The position numbers and the translations under genes are program-made. From NCBI GenBank assembly GCA_011763485.2, contig JAANSK020031132.1:1-28799 (forward strand): a stretch of DNA of 28,799 nucleotides, in the 5' to 3' direction. Below are positions 9,961 through 19,506 of the stretch, in pieces. Numbering within the stretch: the first letter of the stretch is position 1; the number at the start of each line of letters is the position of its first letter. This DNA comes from Isoetes engelmannii (Eukaryota; Streptophyta; Lycopodiopsida; Isoetales; Isoetaceae). The notes under the pieces are model-generated. The model worked only from the letters and a program-made list of their open reading frames with translations, ran no database searches and was not told where the DNA came from.

Positions 9961-10019
9961 TGTAAATGGCTTGATTTCGAAGGCGCTCGACCTCAAAAAG
10001 ATCTGCAACAAGCCTTAGA

Positions 10020-10135
10020 ACAGCAACAGGCGCAGCGAACAGGCGAGCGAACGAGTGAGCGGCTAGGCGCAGCGAACGAGCGAGCGGCTAGGCGCAGCGA
10101 GCGGAATAGGCGCAGGATCTAGGCGCAGGTGAAAA
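10020..10135. repeat. GC-rich minisatellite in the presumed 5'UTR
   Basis: Imperfect copies of GGCGCAGCGAACGAGCGAGC and shorter variants. On the minus strand it lies between the TATA box and the ATG at 9960 and contains no ATG. Confidence 0.75.
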
Positions 10136-10174
10136 CAACAAAGGCAATCGAAATAGAAATAAATGCGGCGCCTG

Positions 10175-10182
10175 TATTTATA
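10175..10182 (-). promoter_or_regulatory. TATA box of the ParB/MTase locus
   Basis: TATAAATA on the minus strand, in context GCTATAAATACAGG. Initiation about 30 bases downstream would give a 5'UTR of roughly 185 nt with no ATG before 9960. Confidence 0.7.
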
Positions 10183-10189
10183 GCACCCA

Positions 10190-10525
10190 AAGTAAAATCT
10201 GGACCGTCCATTTGTCTAACATCCGTCCGAACAATTCCGCCAGCCTAAACTTAAAATTAAGCCCGCCTAAATTCAAATTTCGTCCGCCAAAAATTCAAAT
10301 CCATCCCGCCCAAAGTTCAAATTTGCCCGCCCAGATTTTCCTATTTAACTTCGCGTCCGTCCCCTAAATTACGCCTATATTTCGCGTGGGCGCTCCTTCT
10401 TTCTAGGCGCTATAGCAGGGGCCTTTATCTGGCACCTTATTTCCATTCTATCAGGACGATATCCGGTGGCGCTAACCTATATCAGGGCCTTTATCTGGCA
10501 ACCTATTTGCATTCTATCAGAATGC
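10190..10525. repeat. Degenerate promoter-side repeats
   Basis: 10235-10335 has several diverged copies of a CCCGCCTAAATTCAAATTTCG-like unit (given here loosely). About 10417-10454 and 10484-10520 are two copies of a block containing GGGCCTTTATCTGGCA and CATTCTATCAG. No coding potential is seen. Confidence 0.6.
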
Positions 10526-10644
10526 TATGACTAATATTATCCTTATACTGAAGCTTGAGCATGATTTCGAGGTAAGTCGTTTTGCCTCACCCTCTAATTT
10601 ATTGTTTTCTGTTCTTAGATTGTCTCCTTTACTCTAAGATGTGT

Positions 10645-10765
10645 AAATAGTACGGCCACTACTTCAGCTATCCATAGCTAGCATATATAGACATATATGT
10701 ATCTAGCATATATAGACATATATGTATCTAGCATATATAGACATGACTGAGCGACCGCACTATTT
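10645..10765. repeat. Outermost GC palindromes upstream of the promoter, with a 25-bp tandem repeat
   Basis: Two diverged sites lie at 10645-10666 (AAATAGTACGG arm intact) and 10744-10765 (CGCACTATTT arm intact). Between them, 10680-10744 holds nearly three copies of a 25-bp unit made of GCATATATAGACATATATG and a short tail. Confidence 0.65.
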
Positions 10766-10774
10766 AGATGCAGA

Positions 10775-11262
10775 TACACATGTATCCCAGACACACACAT
10801 CTCTGTCTCACACACATGTACCCCGGAGATACACATGTATCCCAGAGGCACACATGTATCCCAGACACACACCTTTCCCTCACACCCACATGTATCTCTG
10901 AGATACAATCCCAGACACACACATCTCTGTCTCACACACATGTACCCCGGAGATACACATGTATCCCAGAGGCACACATGTATCCCAGACACACACCTTT
11001 CCCTCACACCCACATGTATCTCTGAGATACAATCCCGAACACACACATCTCTCTCTCACACACATGTATCCAAGACACACACATTTCCCTCACACCCAGA
11101 TGTATCTCTGTGATACACATGTACCCCAGAAACACACATCTCTCTCTCACACACATGTATCCCGGAGATACACATGTATCCCAAAGGCAGACATGTATCC
11201 CAGACACAAGAGGCACACATTTATCCCAGACACACACCTTTCCCTCACACCCAGATGTATCT
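10775..11262. repeat. CA-rich minisatellite with a 124-bp higher-order unit
   Basis: Short motifs such as ACACATGTATCCCAGA are arranged in a 124-bp unit that repeats almost exactly (from 10786 and from 10910), then degenerates. The repeat leaves several overlapping frames open on both strands, which yield repetitive peptides; these are not taken as genes. Confidence 0.85.
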
Positions 11263-11284
11263 CTAAACAGAATGCAGACAATTA

Positions 11285-11420
11285 ACTATGTCATCAACAA
11301 AGGCACATTCAAATGTACAAGTGAACATTCCAATGTGCGTAGGCACATTCCAATGTGCATAAGCACATAAGCACATAGACTGCACAGAAGCATATTCCAA
11401 TGTACAGAAGCACACTGGAA
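11285..11420. repeat. Short palindromic units
   Basis: Several copies of the self-complementary GCACATTCCAATGTGC or variants, in tandem. Confidence 0.65.
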
Positions 11421-11483
11421 TGCCTATAGGTTGAGAAATGCTCAAATGTTCTAAAATGCAAAAAAAAACAAGTTCTGTGTAGA

Positions 11484-11880
11484 ATGTACAAATAATAGAA
11501 TAGAGAATAGAAATACCTCAAATCAGCATTGCACACTTAGAAATCATAGAAGTACCATGAACTTTAGCTCATTACACCAGTTCAGTCAACCATTTAACAA
11601 GCATTATAACCAAGTTATCTGTTAGAATGTACAAGTATTAGAGAGTAGAAATACCTCATATCAGCATTGCACACTTAGAAAGCATAAAAGTACCATGAAC
11701 GTTTACTGCTCATTACACCAGTTCAGTCAACCATCTAACAAGCATTATACAAAACTAAAATTCACAAGTAATATAGTACCTCAAATTGTACACTGAGAGT
11801 ATAGAACTATACCATGAACGTTTGCGGCTCCTTACACCAGTTCAATTGACCATTCCCCTCAAGAAAAGCATTGTACAATC
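11484..11880. repeat. Three diverged tandem repeats downstream of the DDE-type gene
   Basis: Units of about 130-150 bp begin near 11484, 11625 and 11765. They share AGAAATACCTCA, AGCATTGCACACTTAG and TTACACCAGTTCA. They lie just past the stop codon of the 831-aa ORF and may be part of the same element. Confidence 0.75.
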
Positions 11881-11903
11881 CAAGAAGCACAACATTCCAA
11901 TGA

Positions 11904-14399
11904 TCAAGACAAAACCTCTACCATTTCTGGGAGGTTTTCAAGCAACATCTCATGGTATTCCTGAGAGAGAGAGTAGGCAGTTCGAGCACCCTTGAGTTTA
12001 TGTTTAACCTGCTGCATAGGAAATCTAGCACCAATAACAGAATCTTTATGCACAACAGCTCTTCTTCCTTCCAAAAGTTTGTATTTCTGCTTAGTTCCCT
12101 TCATATACTGGTAGTAAATCCCTTCCAGAACTTCTTCTCCAGCCTGCAAAGTATTGCCATAGTCATCTTTTGTATCCTCTGTTAGGAAATGCTTCTCTTT
12201 CTGGCAGACCAGCAGGTAGTATGGAACATTTTCTGAATCTGCTGGATAAGAAAATGCTGCAAAATTGTCTCCTGGTTGTATTAGGTCTGTCAAATCATCA
12301 CTATCATTTATGAACAGATCGCCTTCATTAGATGGCTCATTCACTTCAGCATTTGTAGGTTCTAAAGTTCTTTGCTCCCAAGCCCCACAGAAAGCAAGGT
12401 TCTCACAATTAGACCAGTTTCGATTCACACAGCTTGGGCAGAAACAAGATAATGCTCCAGTTAAAATCTGAGTAGGGTTTTGTGGATTTAAAGCTGCTAC
12501 ACAATGAATACTTCTAGTACCAGCCAATGTTCTGCAATTGTCATTTTGGCTCCTCTCTTCTTTCAAATCATCTGGTTTAACTTCCCAAAACACCCTATGC
12601 AAACCAGCTCTATCATCATGTTTTCTTCTAAGGCAGTCACAAAATGTTCTGGCATTAATTATTTCACTTCCACCTTCTGCCAATTGTTCATCCCTTGCAG
12701 TACGTTTGGCAATTGCACCCTCACCATCGTGTTCACCCTTTCCGTGCCCAGAAGCAAAGAAACTCCATATCATTCTTATGTTGTTCATGGAGTAGTATCT
12801 GCAGACATGGTAAAATGCCCTTGAGCATTTGAATTGCGCTCCACAGCCATCTGACCAGACCCAATGGAAACTTGGATGCAAATTATTCTCTTGCATCCAT
12901 TTAAGGTGCAACTTGAATGCATGCTGAACGAAATGATTGTCATGCTGCTTGTCATCAGACACATAAAAATGGACAGTTTTTTTCAATTCCCCATTTAACT
13001 TGTACATGCTTATGTGCACCAAGATTGTCACTTGCTCATTAAACCAATGCTGTGATTGAACTTCGATCCTGGGGCTTAATGTGTAGTTCTCAGCAAAGTC
13101 AAGGACAGATAACACGGTATCATCTCTCAAACTATCTATACTCTTTCTAAACTGCTGACTTTGCCAGTGCGCATTGAAATTGTGAACTTTAAAAAATGCC
13201 AGCCTGTCTAATAAATTTTTCATCAGTCCATTAGCTGATGTGCTAGTTTTAGTGAGCTTCAATCTCCTTGAAACTCCCTTTCTAGACTTCTCATTGACAT
13301 ATCTGTACAGCTGCCATTCAACCTGCTCATTAGAAGTTTCATCTTTCTCTTTGGGACAAAGTTCAATATTACTATTTCCACAATTCACACATTCCCCCTT
13401 TACACATTTTAGTCTGTGGTGCTCTTCTTCCCCTTTGTCACATACGGTTGCTCTCCAAAGTTCACTGACATTAGAAAATGTTTTCGTGCTGGCCTGACAG
13501 ACACCTTCATGCAAATCAGATGCGCAAACATGACATGTGCATTTGCATCCAGTGTGTATAACTTTTCTCATGTCATTGAAGCCCTGCCTCAATAATTCCA
13601 TCTGTTCATGGTAAATACAACAACAAGTATTTCTTTCCTTTAATCTCCTGACACAAGCTGGTTTCAGATATTCAAAACTCCTCAAGCCAATACGCACCTT
13701 AGGATGTTCCTCCTTGAACTTCTCGAATAATTCAGTCTGAGAAATGTCGAGGTATTGGATTGCAGTGGTTCTTTTTTTCCGAACGTCCCTGAATTTTGGG
13801 GAGGTCTTTGTGTTCTTCAGCCAATAATCACGAACCAGGGTTTTGATGGAATCATCTATATGGCTTCCTCTCAGTCGTCTTCCTCCCAGTGCCCAAAGAT
13901 TACTGCCTTGCACCATGAGTTTTCTTCTCTTCCCGGCTCTGTAAAGATTTCTTGGATGTAACCCTAAGATCTTTGCTGCCTGTTTTTTGCACTTTAGATT
14001 ACCATTCTCCCCCACAATCATGCTCAGAGGGGCATGCTTTGCAGCTAGCTTATCATGGCTGTTTGATGACTTCACTTCACCGAGGCCACCTACCAAATTG
14101 TTAAACATCATGTTCTTCAGGATTGCTTCGTTGGGCTCCCCAATTACAGGCTCTATAAACCTGCTCACTCGATGGTCTCTAATCACACTTACCGCTAAGG
14201 TATTAACCTGCTCTTGCCGAAGACCTGTCATTTGCTCAATCACGCAACCTACAATAGTTTCAACCCTCTCTCTGATCTTGGCCGAGGTCTTGCCAAAACC
14301 AAATTTGAATTGCTGGGAATTATTGCTGTCTATGGTTTCAGAGCACTCAGAGTAATAGGTTTCCTTTGATCCGATCATAGTTCCTTCTTTGGCTGCCAT
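11904..14399 (-). CDS. Intact 831-aa DDE-transposase-like protein
   Basis: One uninterrupted frame from ATG at 14399. Residues 1-220 are basic, with a helix-turn-helix-like region near 130-180. Residues 249-348 are rich in Cys/His pairs (TCCCIYH, CKCTCHVC, CVKGECVNC), suggesting zinc binding. Residues 430-566 carry a candidate RNase-H-fold core: LDFAEN (D434), SDDKQHD (481-487), WSDGCGAQFK (D517) and GHGKGEHDGEGAIAKR (E556/D558/E560). A second Cys cluster (CFCPSCVNRNWSNC) lies at 652-665. A C-terminal domain follows at about 707-797. I know similar DFAENY...SDG...HGK...DG proteins from animal genomes as unnamed transposase-like proteins. I could not assign a superfamily or find matching inverted repeats. 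It could be a live element or a domesticated gene. There are no introns, and the GAATGGCAG start context is acceptable. Confidence 0.75.
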   Translation of the reverse strand: MAAKEGTMIGSKETYYSECSETIDSNNSQQFKFGFGKTSAKIRERVETIVGCVIEQMTGLRQEQVNTLAVSVIRDHRVSRFIEPVIGEPNEAILKNMMFNNLVGGLGEVKSSNSHDKLAAKHAPLSMIVGENGNLKCKKQAAKILGLHPRNLYRAGKRRKLMVQGSNLWALGGRRLRGSHIDDSIKTLVRDYWLKNTKTSPKFRDVRKKRTTAIQYLDISQTELFEKFKEEHPKVRIGLRSFEYLKPACVRRLKERNTCCCIYHEQMELLRQGFNDMRKVIHTGCKCTCHVCASDLHEGVCQASTKTFSNVSELWRATVCDKGEEEHHRLKCVKGECVNCGNSNIELCPKEKDETSNEQVEWQLYRYVNEKSRKGVSRRLKLTKTSTSANGLMKNLLDRLAFFKVHNFNAHWQSQQFRKSIDSLRDDTVLSVLDFAENYTLSPRIEVQSQHWFNEQVTILVHISMYKLNGELKKTVHFYVSDDKQHDNHFVQHAFKLHLKWMQENNLHPSFHWVWSDGCGAQFKCSRAFYHVCRYYSMNNIRMIWSFFASGHGKGEHDGEGAIAKRTARDEQLAEGGSEIINARTFCDCLRRKHDDRAGLHRVFWEVKPDDLKEERSQNDNCRTLAGTRSIHCVAALNPQNPTQILTGALSCFCPSCVNRNWSNCENLAFCGAWEQRTLEPTNAEVNEPSNEGDLFINDSDDLTDLIQPGDNFAAFSYPADSENVPYYLLVCQKEKHFLTEDTKDDYGNTLQAGEEVLEGIYYQYMKGTKQKYKLLEGRRAVVHKDSVIGARFPMQQVKHKLKGARTAYSLSQEYHEMLLENLPEMVEVLS

Positions 14400-14918
14400 T
14401 CTGTTGATTCACTGCAGCAAGAAATCGTGTAGCGTTCTTGCAAGAAACCGTGTAGCATTCTTGCTGAGGGGGGGAAATTGCCTCCAATTATGCCAGCCGG
14501 TTGGGCAATTATGGCAGACGGTTAAGCAAAGATTCAAAAAACAGCATACTTTGTGCATTCAAAATGCACGCAAAATGCACGTGCGTTGGACCATTTTTGG
14601 TACAAATAGTGCTGTGCTTTGGTACAAAACCATGCCCACCGTAGGCTGCTTTTACCCAGATGAATCGGTGATCTTTTGATCCTTCATCCATCTTCCGTCA
14701 TCAAATTAATTCCGATATGGCAAGGCAAAAAATAAAAGCCAGACACTGGAGAAGTTTGAGGAAGTATTTGTGGCAACCCCAGCTGCCTGGGAACCGTTCA
14801 TGAAAGCAGTTGGTTAGGTCGATGAAGTCCAGGCGGAGGCCTCGGGGGTGCAGCTAATGTAAAGCCTATAAGGGTCAAGAGAAATTTTCACTTATACAAG
14901 ATTTTCCTAAAAACATAT
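14400..14918. other. Upstream region of the DDE-type gene
   Basis: Contains a short duplication (GGGCAATTATGGCAGACGGTT and its neighbour, 14484-14525, given loosely) and no clear TATA box. CTCGGGGGTGCAG near 14843 has an inverted partner near 15351-15364. The pair may mark an older element around the MITE. Confidence 0.35.
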
Positions 14919-15197
14919 GGGTCAAAGCATGGAGGTGGGGGACACTTTTTGTGTCCTGGACACATGATGCTTAGGGGGTGCTTTCTAGAGCGTTTTCTTT
15001 GTATTTTTGAAAAATATTTTTATTTCATTTTTTTGACATTTTCCCCTCAAACGCATTAATATTACGCCTTGGAATCCAAAATTTTAGCTTGAATGGAGTT
15101 ATAGAAAAAAAGATAAAAATAATTAAAATTTCGAGTATAGGTGCTTAGGGGGTGCTTGGCTGGCGCGAAAGTGTCCCCCAGCTCCATGCTTTCACCC
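14919..15197. mobile_element. 279-bp MITE with 30-bp inverted repeats
   Basis: The left end starts GGGTCAAAGCATGG and the right end is its inverse; 28 of 30 terminal bases match. Both sides are flanked by ATAT (14915-14918 and 15198-15201), a likely 4-bp target duplication. There is no coding capacity. The first 13 bases (GGGTNAAAGCATG) are shared with the 6.1-kb element at 15452-21571. Confidence 0.85.
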
Positions 15198-15476
15198 ATA
15201 TCCCTCATATTTCATACACCCCTACCATATTTCCTCCATATCTATACGGAAATCAAGCAAAAAAATATCCCCTCCCATATTATACGTACGGTTTTGACCC
15301 CAAAAAAACCCCCTCCCGTACACTCACATATTTTCTACGATTTCTTCTAACTGCATCCCCCGAGGGTAGAGGTGAAACAGGTGAAAACCTTTCTTGAACG
15401 GGTAGCCCAATTGCAGAGTACAGTGGAATCTCTCACAGAATGCATCCAATTGGGTGAAAGCATGTTAGGGTGTACC

Positions 15477-16800
15477 ACTTTTGGAACCTACACATTAGAG
15501 AAAATTTGGAGTCTCAAAAGGACCCCGTAAGAATAATATAATTCATTATTCTTTATTTTCTAGTATAATCCATATCATATTTAAGTCATTAATTATGCAA
15601 ATATATTCCTTCCTTAAAATCCTCTTGTAGCGCCACGTTTAGATTGTAACTTACTTTAAAAGATTACAAGTAGATATACTGAGTCTACTTTTACGGGATG
15701 TAAGTCTTATATGCGTGTGAAGTCGGTATCATAATTAAAAGTCATACCTACGGACCTCCAAAGTGCCTTGAGCTGTAGTAAAGGATTTAATGCCATATCA
15801 ATTTTAGAAATTGGTAATGGGTGCAATCCCTGGATTTGCGCATATGGAGATGTGATGTTTTAAAAAAATGGGAAAAGGAAAATTAAAATGGTAATGGCTC
15901 ATTGCTTCAAAATCGTAGATAGACTATGGCGATTAAAAAGCAGCAAGTGAGGAGATGGAGATGGCGATTTGCGGCAGTTGCAGGGATGGCAAGTGAGGAG
16001 ATGGAGATGGCGATTTGCGGCAGTTGCAGGGATGGCAATTAGCAGCTTTATACTTTTTCGTTCGTTTTGAAATAATAAGCCGGCTTAGCAGTTGAGATTA
16101 TCCAGCCGGATCGTAGCTCTTGAAAATCTCGGAGGACTAAGATAGATTCACTATTTCAGTTGTGGACACTGACTTCTTATCTGGATTGGCTGTGATGGAT
16201 CACATTTTTGCTTGTGAATATGATTCGCCTACCCTTTTTTCGCTGACATTTCTAGAATTGCTGAAGGTAGGATGTATCATATACAGTTTGTGTCGAAGTT
16301 GTTGGTTCTCTCAATGCCAACTAAGTGAGATGGTTGCAGTTGCATAATGGGTTTCCCATTTCTCAAAGGCCATGTTCCATAGGCTAGCAGGAAATAACTC
16401 TAAAGATTTAGACATCCATATCTATGAATAGAAATACAGCAAAGCATGTTTGATCTTCTTCCCCATTGTTGGTGTCCTCCTTTTATCACAAAATAACATG
16501 ATCCATCCTTCTATGTCTATGAAAGAGTGCCTAGAAGTCTCTAGGAGCTAAAAAAAGTCTCAATAAAAAAGAAAGTAGGTGAATGCTTCTGTCTATGCCG
16601 TAATAACTCAGAGATTAATTCATAAAAATGTTCAGACTGATCTATTGTGTGAAATTCTAGACATTTGAAAAGTAGACTAGCATATTACACAGTTCTTTCT
16701 CCTCAATAAAATGGCAAAGGCCTAACGATCCAAATAAGATTTCCTTTAAATTGACGATTACAATTATGTTACCGATTTCACTAACGATTCTCCCAACATA
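15477..16800. other. Left internal part of the 6.1-kb element
   Basis: AT-rich and mostly featureless. 15943-16034 is a perfect tandem duplication of a 46-bp unit (GCAAGTGAGGAGATGGAGAT and following). No coding run is recognised. Confidence 0.6.
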
Positions 16801-16809
16801 ATGAAGTTC

Positions 16810-17489
16810 TGCTCATTTTGCAGACATTCCATGGGATAAGCATTTTGTTCGGAAGTGCTATAGGGAGCTCACCATGCAGCCTCCTCTGCCTCCATCGGCT
16901 CATTGGCCATTAAGACTTCCAGAAGCCCAACACACTTTGGTTTGGTCTAGAGTGTGGGACAAGAACATCATCCCAAAGCAGTCAGTTCTTCTGTGGCAAC
17001 TGGTGCATAGGGCACTGAGGACTAATGTTCGTGTTCACTCCTTCAAGCCTTCGGCGAGTCCTCTGTGTCCAGTCTGCAACTCTGCTCAAGAGACAATAGA
17101 GCATTGCTTTGTGCTGTGTGGCTACCTTGGTAACATTTGGTCAACATGCCTCTTTTCGTACACATCTAACAAGTCAAGAGCTTCTTCTGGGCATCTTCCC
17201 TGTTAGATGGCCTCCTTTAAAGAAGTGGGCATTTAATATCTGCAGGGCTTTAGTTTGTTGGGTGGTGTGGAAGCGTAGGTGTCATGTGGTCTTCAAAGGG
17301 GTGCATAACTCTGCTCCTACTCTCTACCAAGAGATCAAAACCCGTCTACATCAGCAATACTTGGTTTCGAAGTTGGACCCGGATATCAGGGATGAGGTGT
17401 GGGGTTATCTCCACCTCCCCTGACTTCCCATTGTAATACTTTGTTAGTAATATAAGTTTTACGTTCCTCAAAAAAAAAAAAAAAAAAAA
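16810..17489 (+). mobile_element. 5'-truncated L1-type LINE, 3' end with zinc-binding RT tail
   Basis: A frame from about 16856 encodes the end of a plant L1 ORF2, including LLWQLVHRALRTN and the zf-RVT signature CPVCNSAQETIEHCFVLC. The frame shifts near 17110-17160 and continues as WVVWKRRCHVVF to a stop at 17423. A 20-base poly(A) run (17470-17489) marks the 3' end. This C2HC RT-associated domain is typical of land-plant L1 elements. I could not identify the target-site duplication, so the 5' limit is approximate. Confidence 0.8.
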
Positions 17490-17830
17490 GTTGCTAATTA
17501 TAAGCACTTAAGTTTCTGGACTGGAATCACATGGATAAAACGTTTGAAGGAAGGAAATGATTTTAATGTGCATTTGATGAATGAAATGTCGTAAAAGTGC
17601 TGACCCATCTAAGTAGTTGTTTACAAAAGATGACATGGGCAGTAGAGAATACATGGTTGTACATGGAACAGATTGTTGCTTCCAGATCTAGTAAGTTCAA
17701 TACATCAAACACAATTGAGATGATCATGTCATATATATGTCTTAAGTCTTCAAACTTGTAAAAAATTTGCAGCTTGAAAGATTAACTATACTAGGGCCAT
17801 GCTTCAAGCTGCTACAATAGGTGAAACGGA
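17490..17830. other. No recognisable gene
   Basis: AT-rich sequence between the LINE poly(A) and the first minus-strand relic exon. Nothing is recognised. Confidence 0.5.
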
Positions 17831-17837
17831 TTCAGGG

Positions 17838-19446
17838 TCAGTTCTCAAAAGGGTTGTAGATTAATTGTTCCTCCAAAACTATCAATTCCATGAAGCTCTT
17901 GCAGCTGCTTAGCTGCTTACATAGATCCTTGAGGGTACTCTTTCCTGTATCAGGATTTCGTGTCTCCACCGAGTCAAATTTGTTAAGCAGCTTACTCCTT
18001 TTTAGAAGGCCAAAGGTTTTCTGTTCAAGCATAGAACATTATGCACACAGGACATACCTCCAAATTCTCTTGGACCTTCGTATTTTACCAGTGTCTTAGC
18101 ATTATCTTCAAGTATTAGAACCTGCTTTCCTCTGTCTCTGAGCATCCAGTTCCCACTATTTTCCAAACAAGCCTAATTCCATTGTGATCGATTTCCTGCT
18201 CTAAGACTTAAGAATCTCTTCTATAAGTATTTCTTTTTCCACTACAAATATCTTTCTCTTTTCTCTTTTTTGGTCCCCCTTGTTCTTTTCATATTGTTGC
18301 GCTTGCTGCTGCACAAAGTGGGCAGGTGTCCATGCATTAATATATTTTCCACTGAACTTTTGTTTAACCTGGCCACAAGGTTTAATGTTCATGCACTTGC
18401 TCAACACACAAAGTTTTCACTTTGTTTGCAACATCTTCGACTTCAACTTGGGCAGGTTCTCAGTGCTGTATATTATCAGATCAGGCTTAAATGCTATGCC
18501 CTCTGCCATTAGATTGAATGGAGGCATCCCATTCTCTTATGGTGTTGACCAGCTTGACTACAGACATGTGAAACGTAAACAAAGTACCCTCGAAGTAGAC
18601 CTGAGGAAAATGTGTTTGCAGGTAAAATGTGGGCTTAATCTCTGCACCCATGCCCAGCAGTTTAATATCCTTTTGCAATGAAATTAGACAAACAAATCCA
18701 TTCTATTCAAAAAAAATTCAAGGATTGCCCAATCAAGTTTTCTTAAATCTGGAGACAGCTTTTTCTTCTTGTAACCTTACAAGCATTGCCAAAGCTTCAT
18801 TTACAGTCCAGTTGATGCATTCTTTCTTCTTCTAATTCGTGTAAATGGCATTTATTGTTTCCCTTTCTGCTTTGAACCACGGTTGAAGTTTATCCCCATT
18901 ATCATTTCTCTGCACATTTTCATCTGCAATACCTTCAGATGGACCCTTCAAATTTACCCGTATCATTCATATCATCCAGAAGCACCTCTATCAATCCAAT
19001 AATCTTGGCTTCAAATGACGACTTCATTTTTCTTATGCCAGAGAAATCATAAACGACCTCTTTGAAGTCGTCAATATTGCTAGGTCTTGATAGATTTGAA
19101 TATTCTATAACAAAAGAGTATTCTCCAGAGAATGAGAGGATGGATTTGCCAATAAATACCTAGTTTAGGGGCATCATTCTCGTTGCAGCAACGACCTTCA
19201 TAGATAATCACTATTGAATCCTTTCAGACCTCCCTTCAAATCGATATCTCCTGCATGAAGACCAGCAACAAAAAAAGTTAGTATCCAGACACCATAAAAT
19301 GACCAGCTTCCACATATATCATACCCTATTTTGCCTCTGAATCCTGCATCCAAAACCACCAAGAGCAAATCGAATGACTTTGTGAGAGCACTGTGTGCTG
19401 TGTGCAGTAGATAATAGAGACCAGATCTAGAGAAACACCCAGCCAC
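17838..19446 (-). pseudogene. Decayed multi-exon gene, family not recognised
   Basis: Several minus-strand stretches read as protein. 19153-18941 contains FIGKSILSFSGEYSFVIEYS and DDFKEVVYDFSGIRKMKSSF. 18678-18487 contains KPTFYLQTHFPQVYFEG and SVVKLVNTIREWDASIQSNG. About 18160-18050 gives LRDRGKQVLILEDNAKTLVK, and 18032-17838 gives a charged C-terminal piece. Splice-like boundaries (for example TTCATGCAG|GAG near 19251) occur, but stops and frame changes break the whole. It lies inside the 6.1-kb element and so may be a captured host gene. The pieces suggest a nuclear or chromatin-type protein at most; I do not assign a name. Confidence 0.45.
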
Positions 19447-19506
19447 TACGAAAACTTTTTCCCTCCAAATCTCCGATGTCTAGTCGACTCTAGTCCGTAA
19501 ATAAAC

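Noticed and set aside
10678-11285. Several overlapping ORFs of 66-122 aa on both strands
   Set aside because: All are translations of the CA-rich minisatellite, which lacks stop codons in many frames.
12504-14355. Plus-strand ORFs up to 122 aa
   Set aside because: They lie antisense to the 831-aa DDE-like frame and have no features of their own.
15152-15397. 81-aa ORF across the right end of the MITE
   Set aside because: It spans the inverted repeat and the C-rich flank, with a low-complexity composition.
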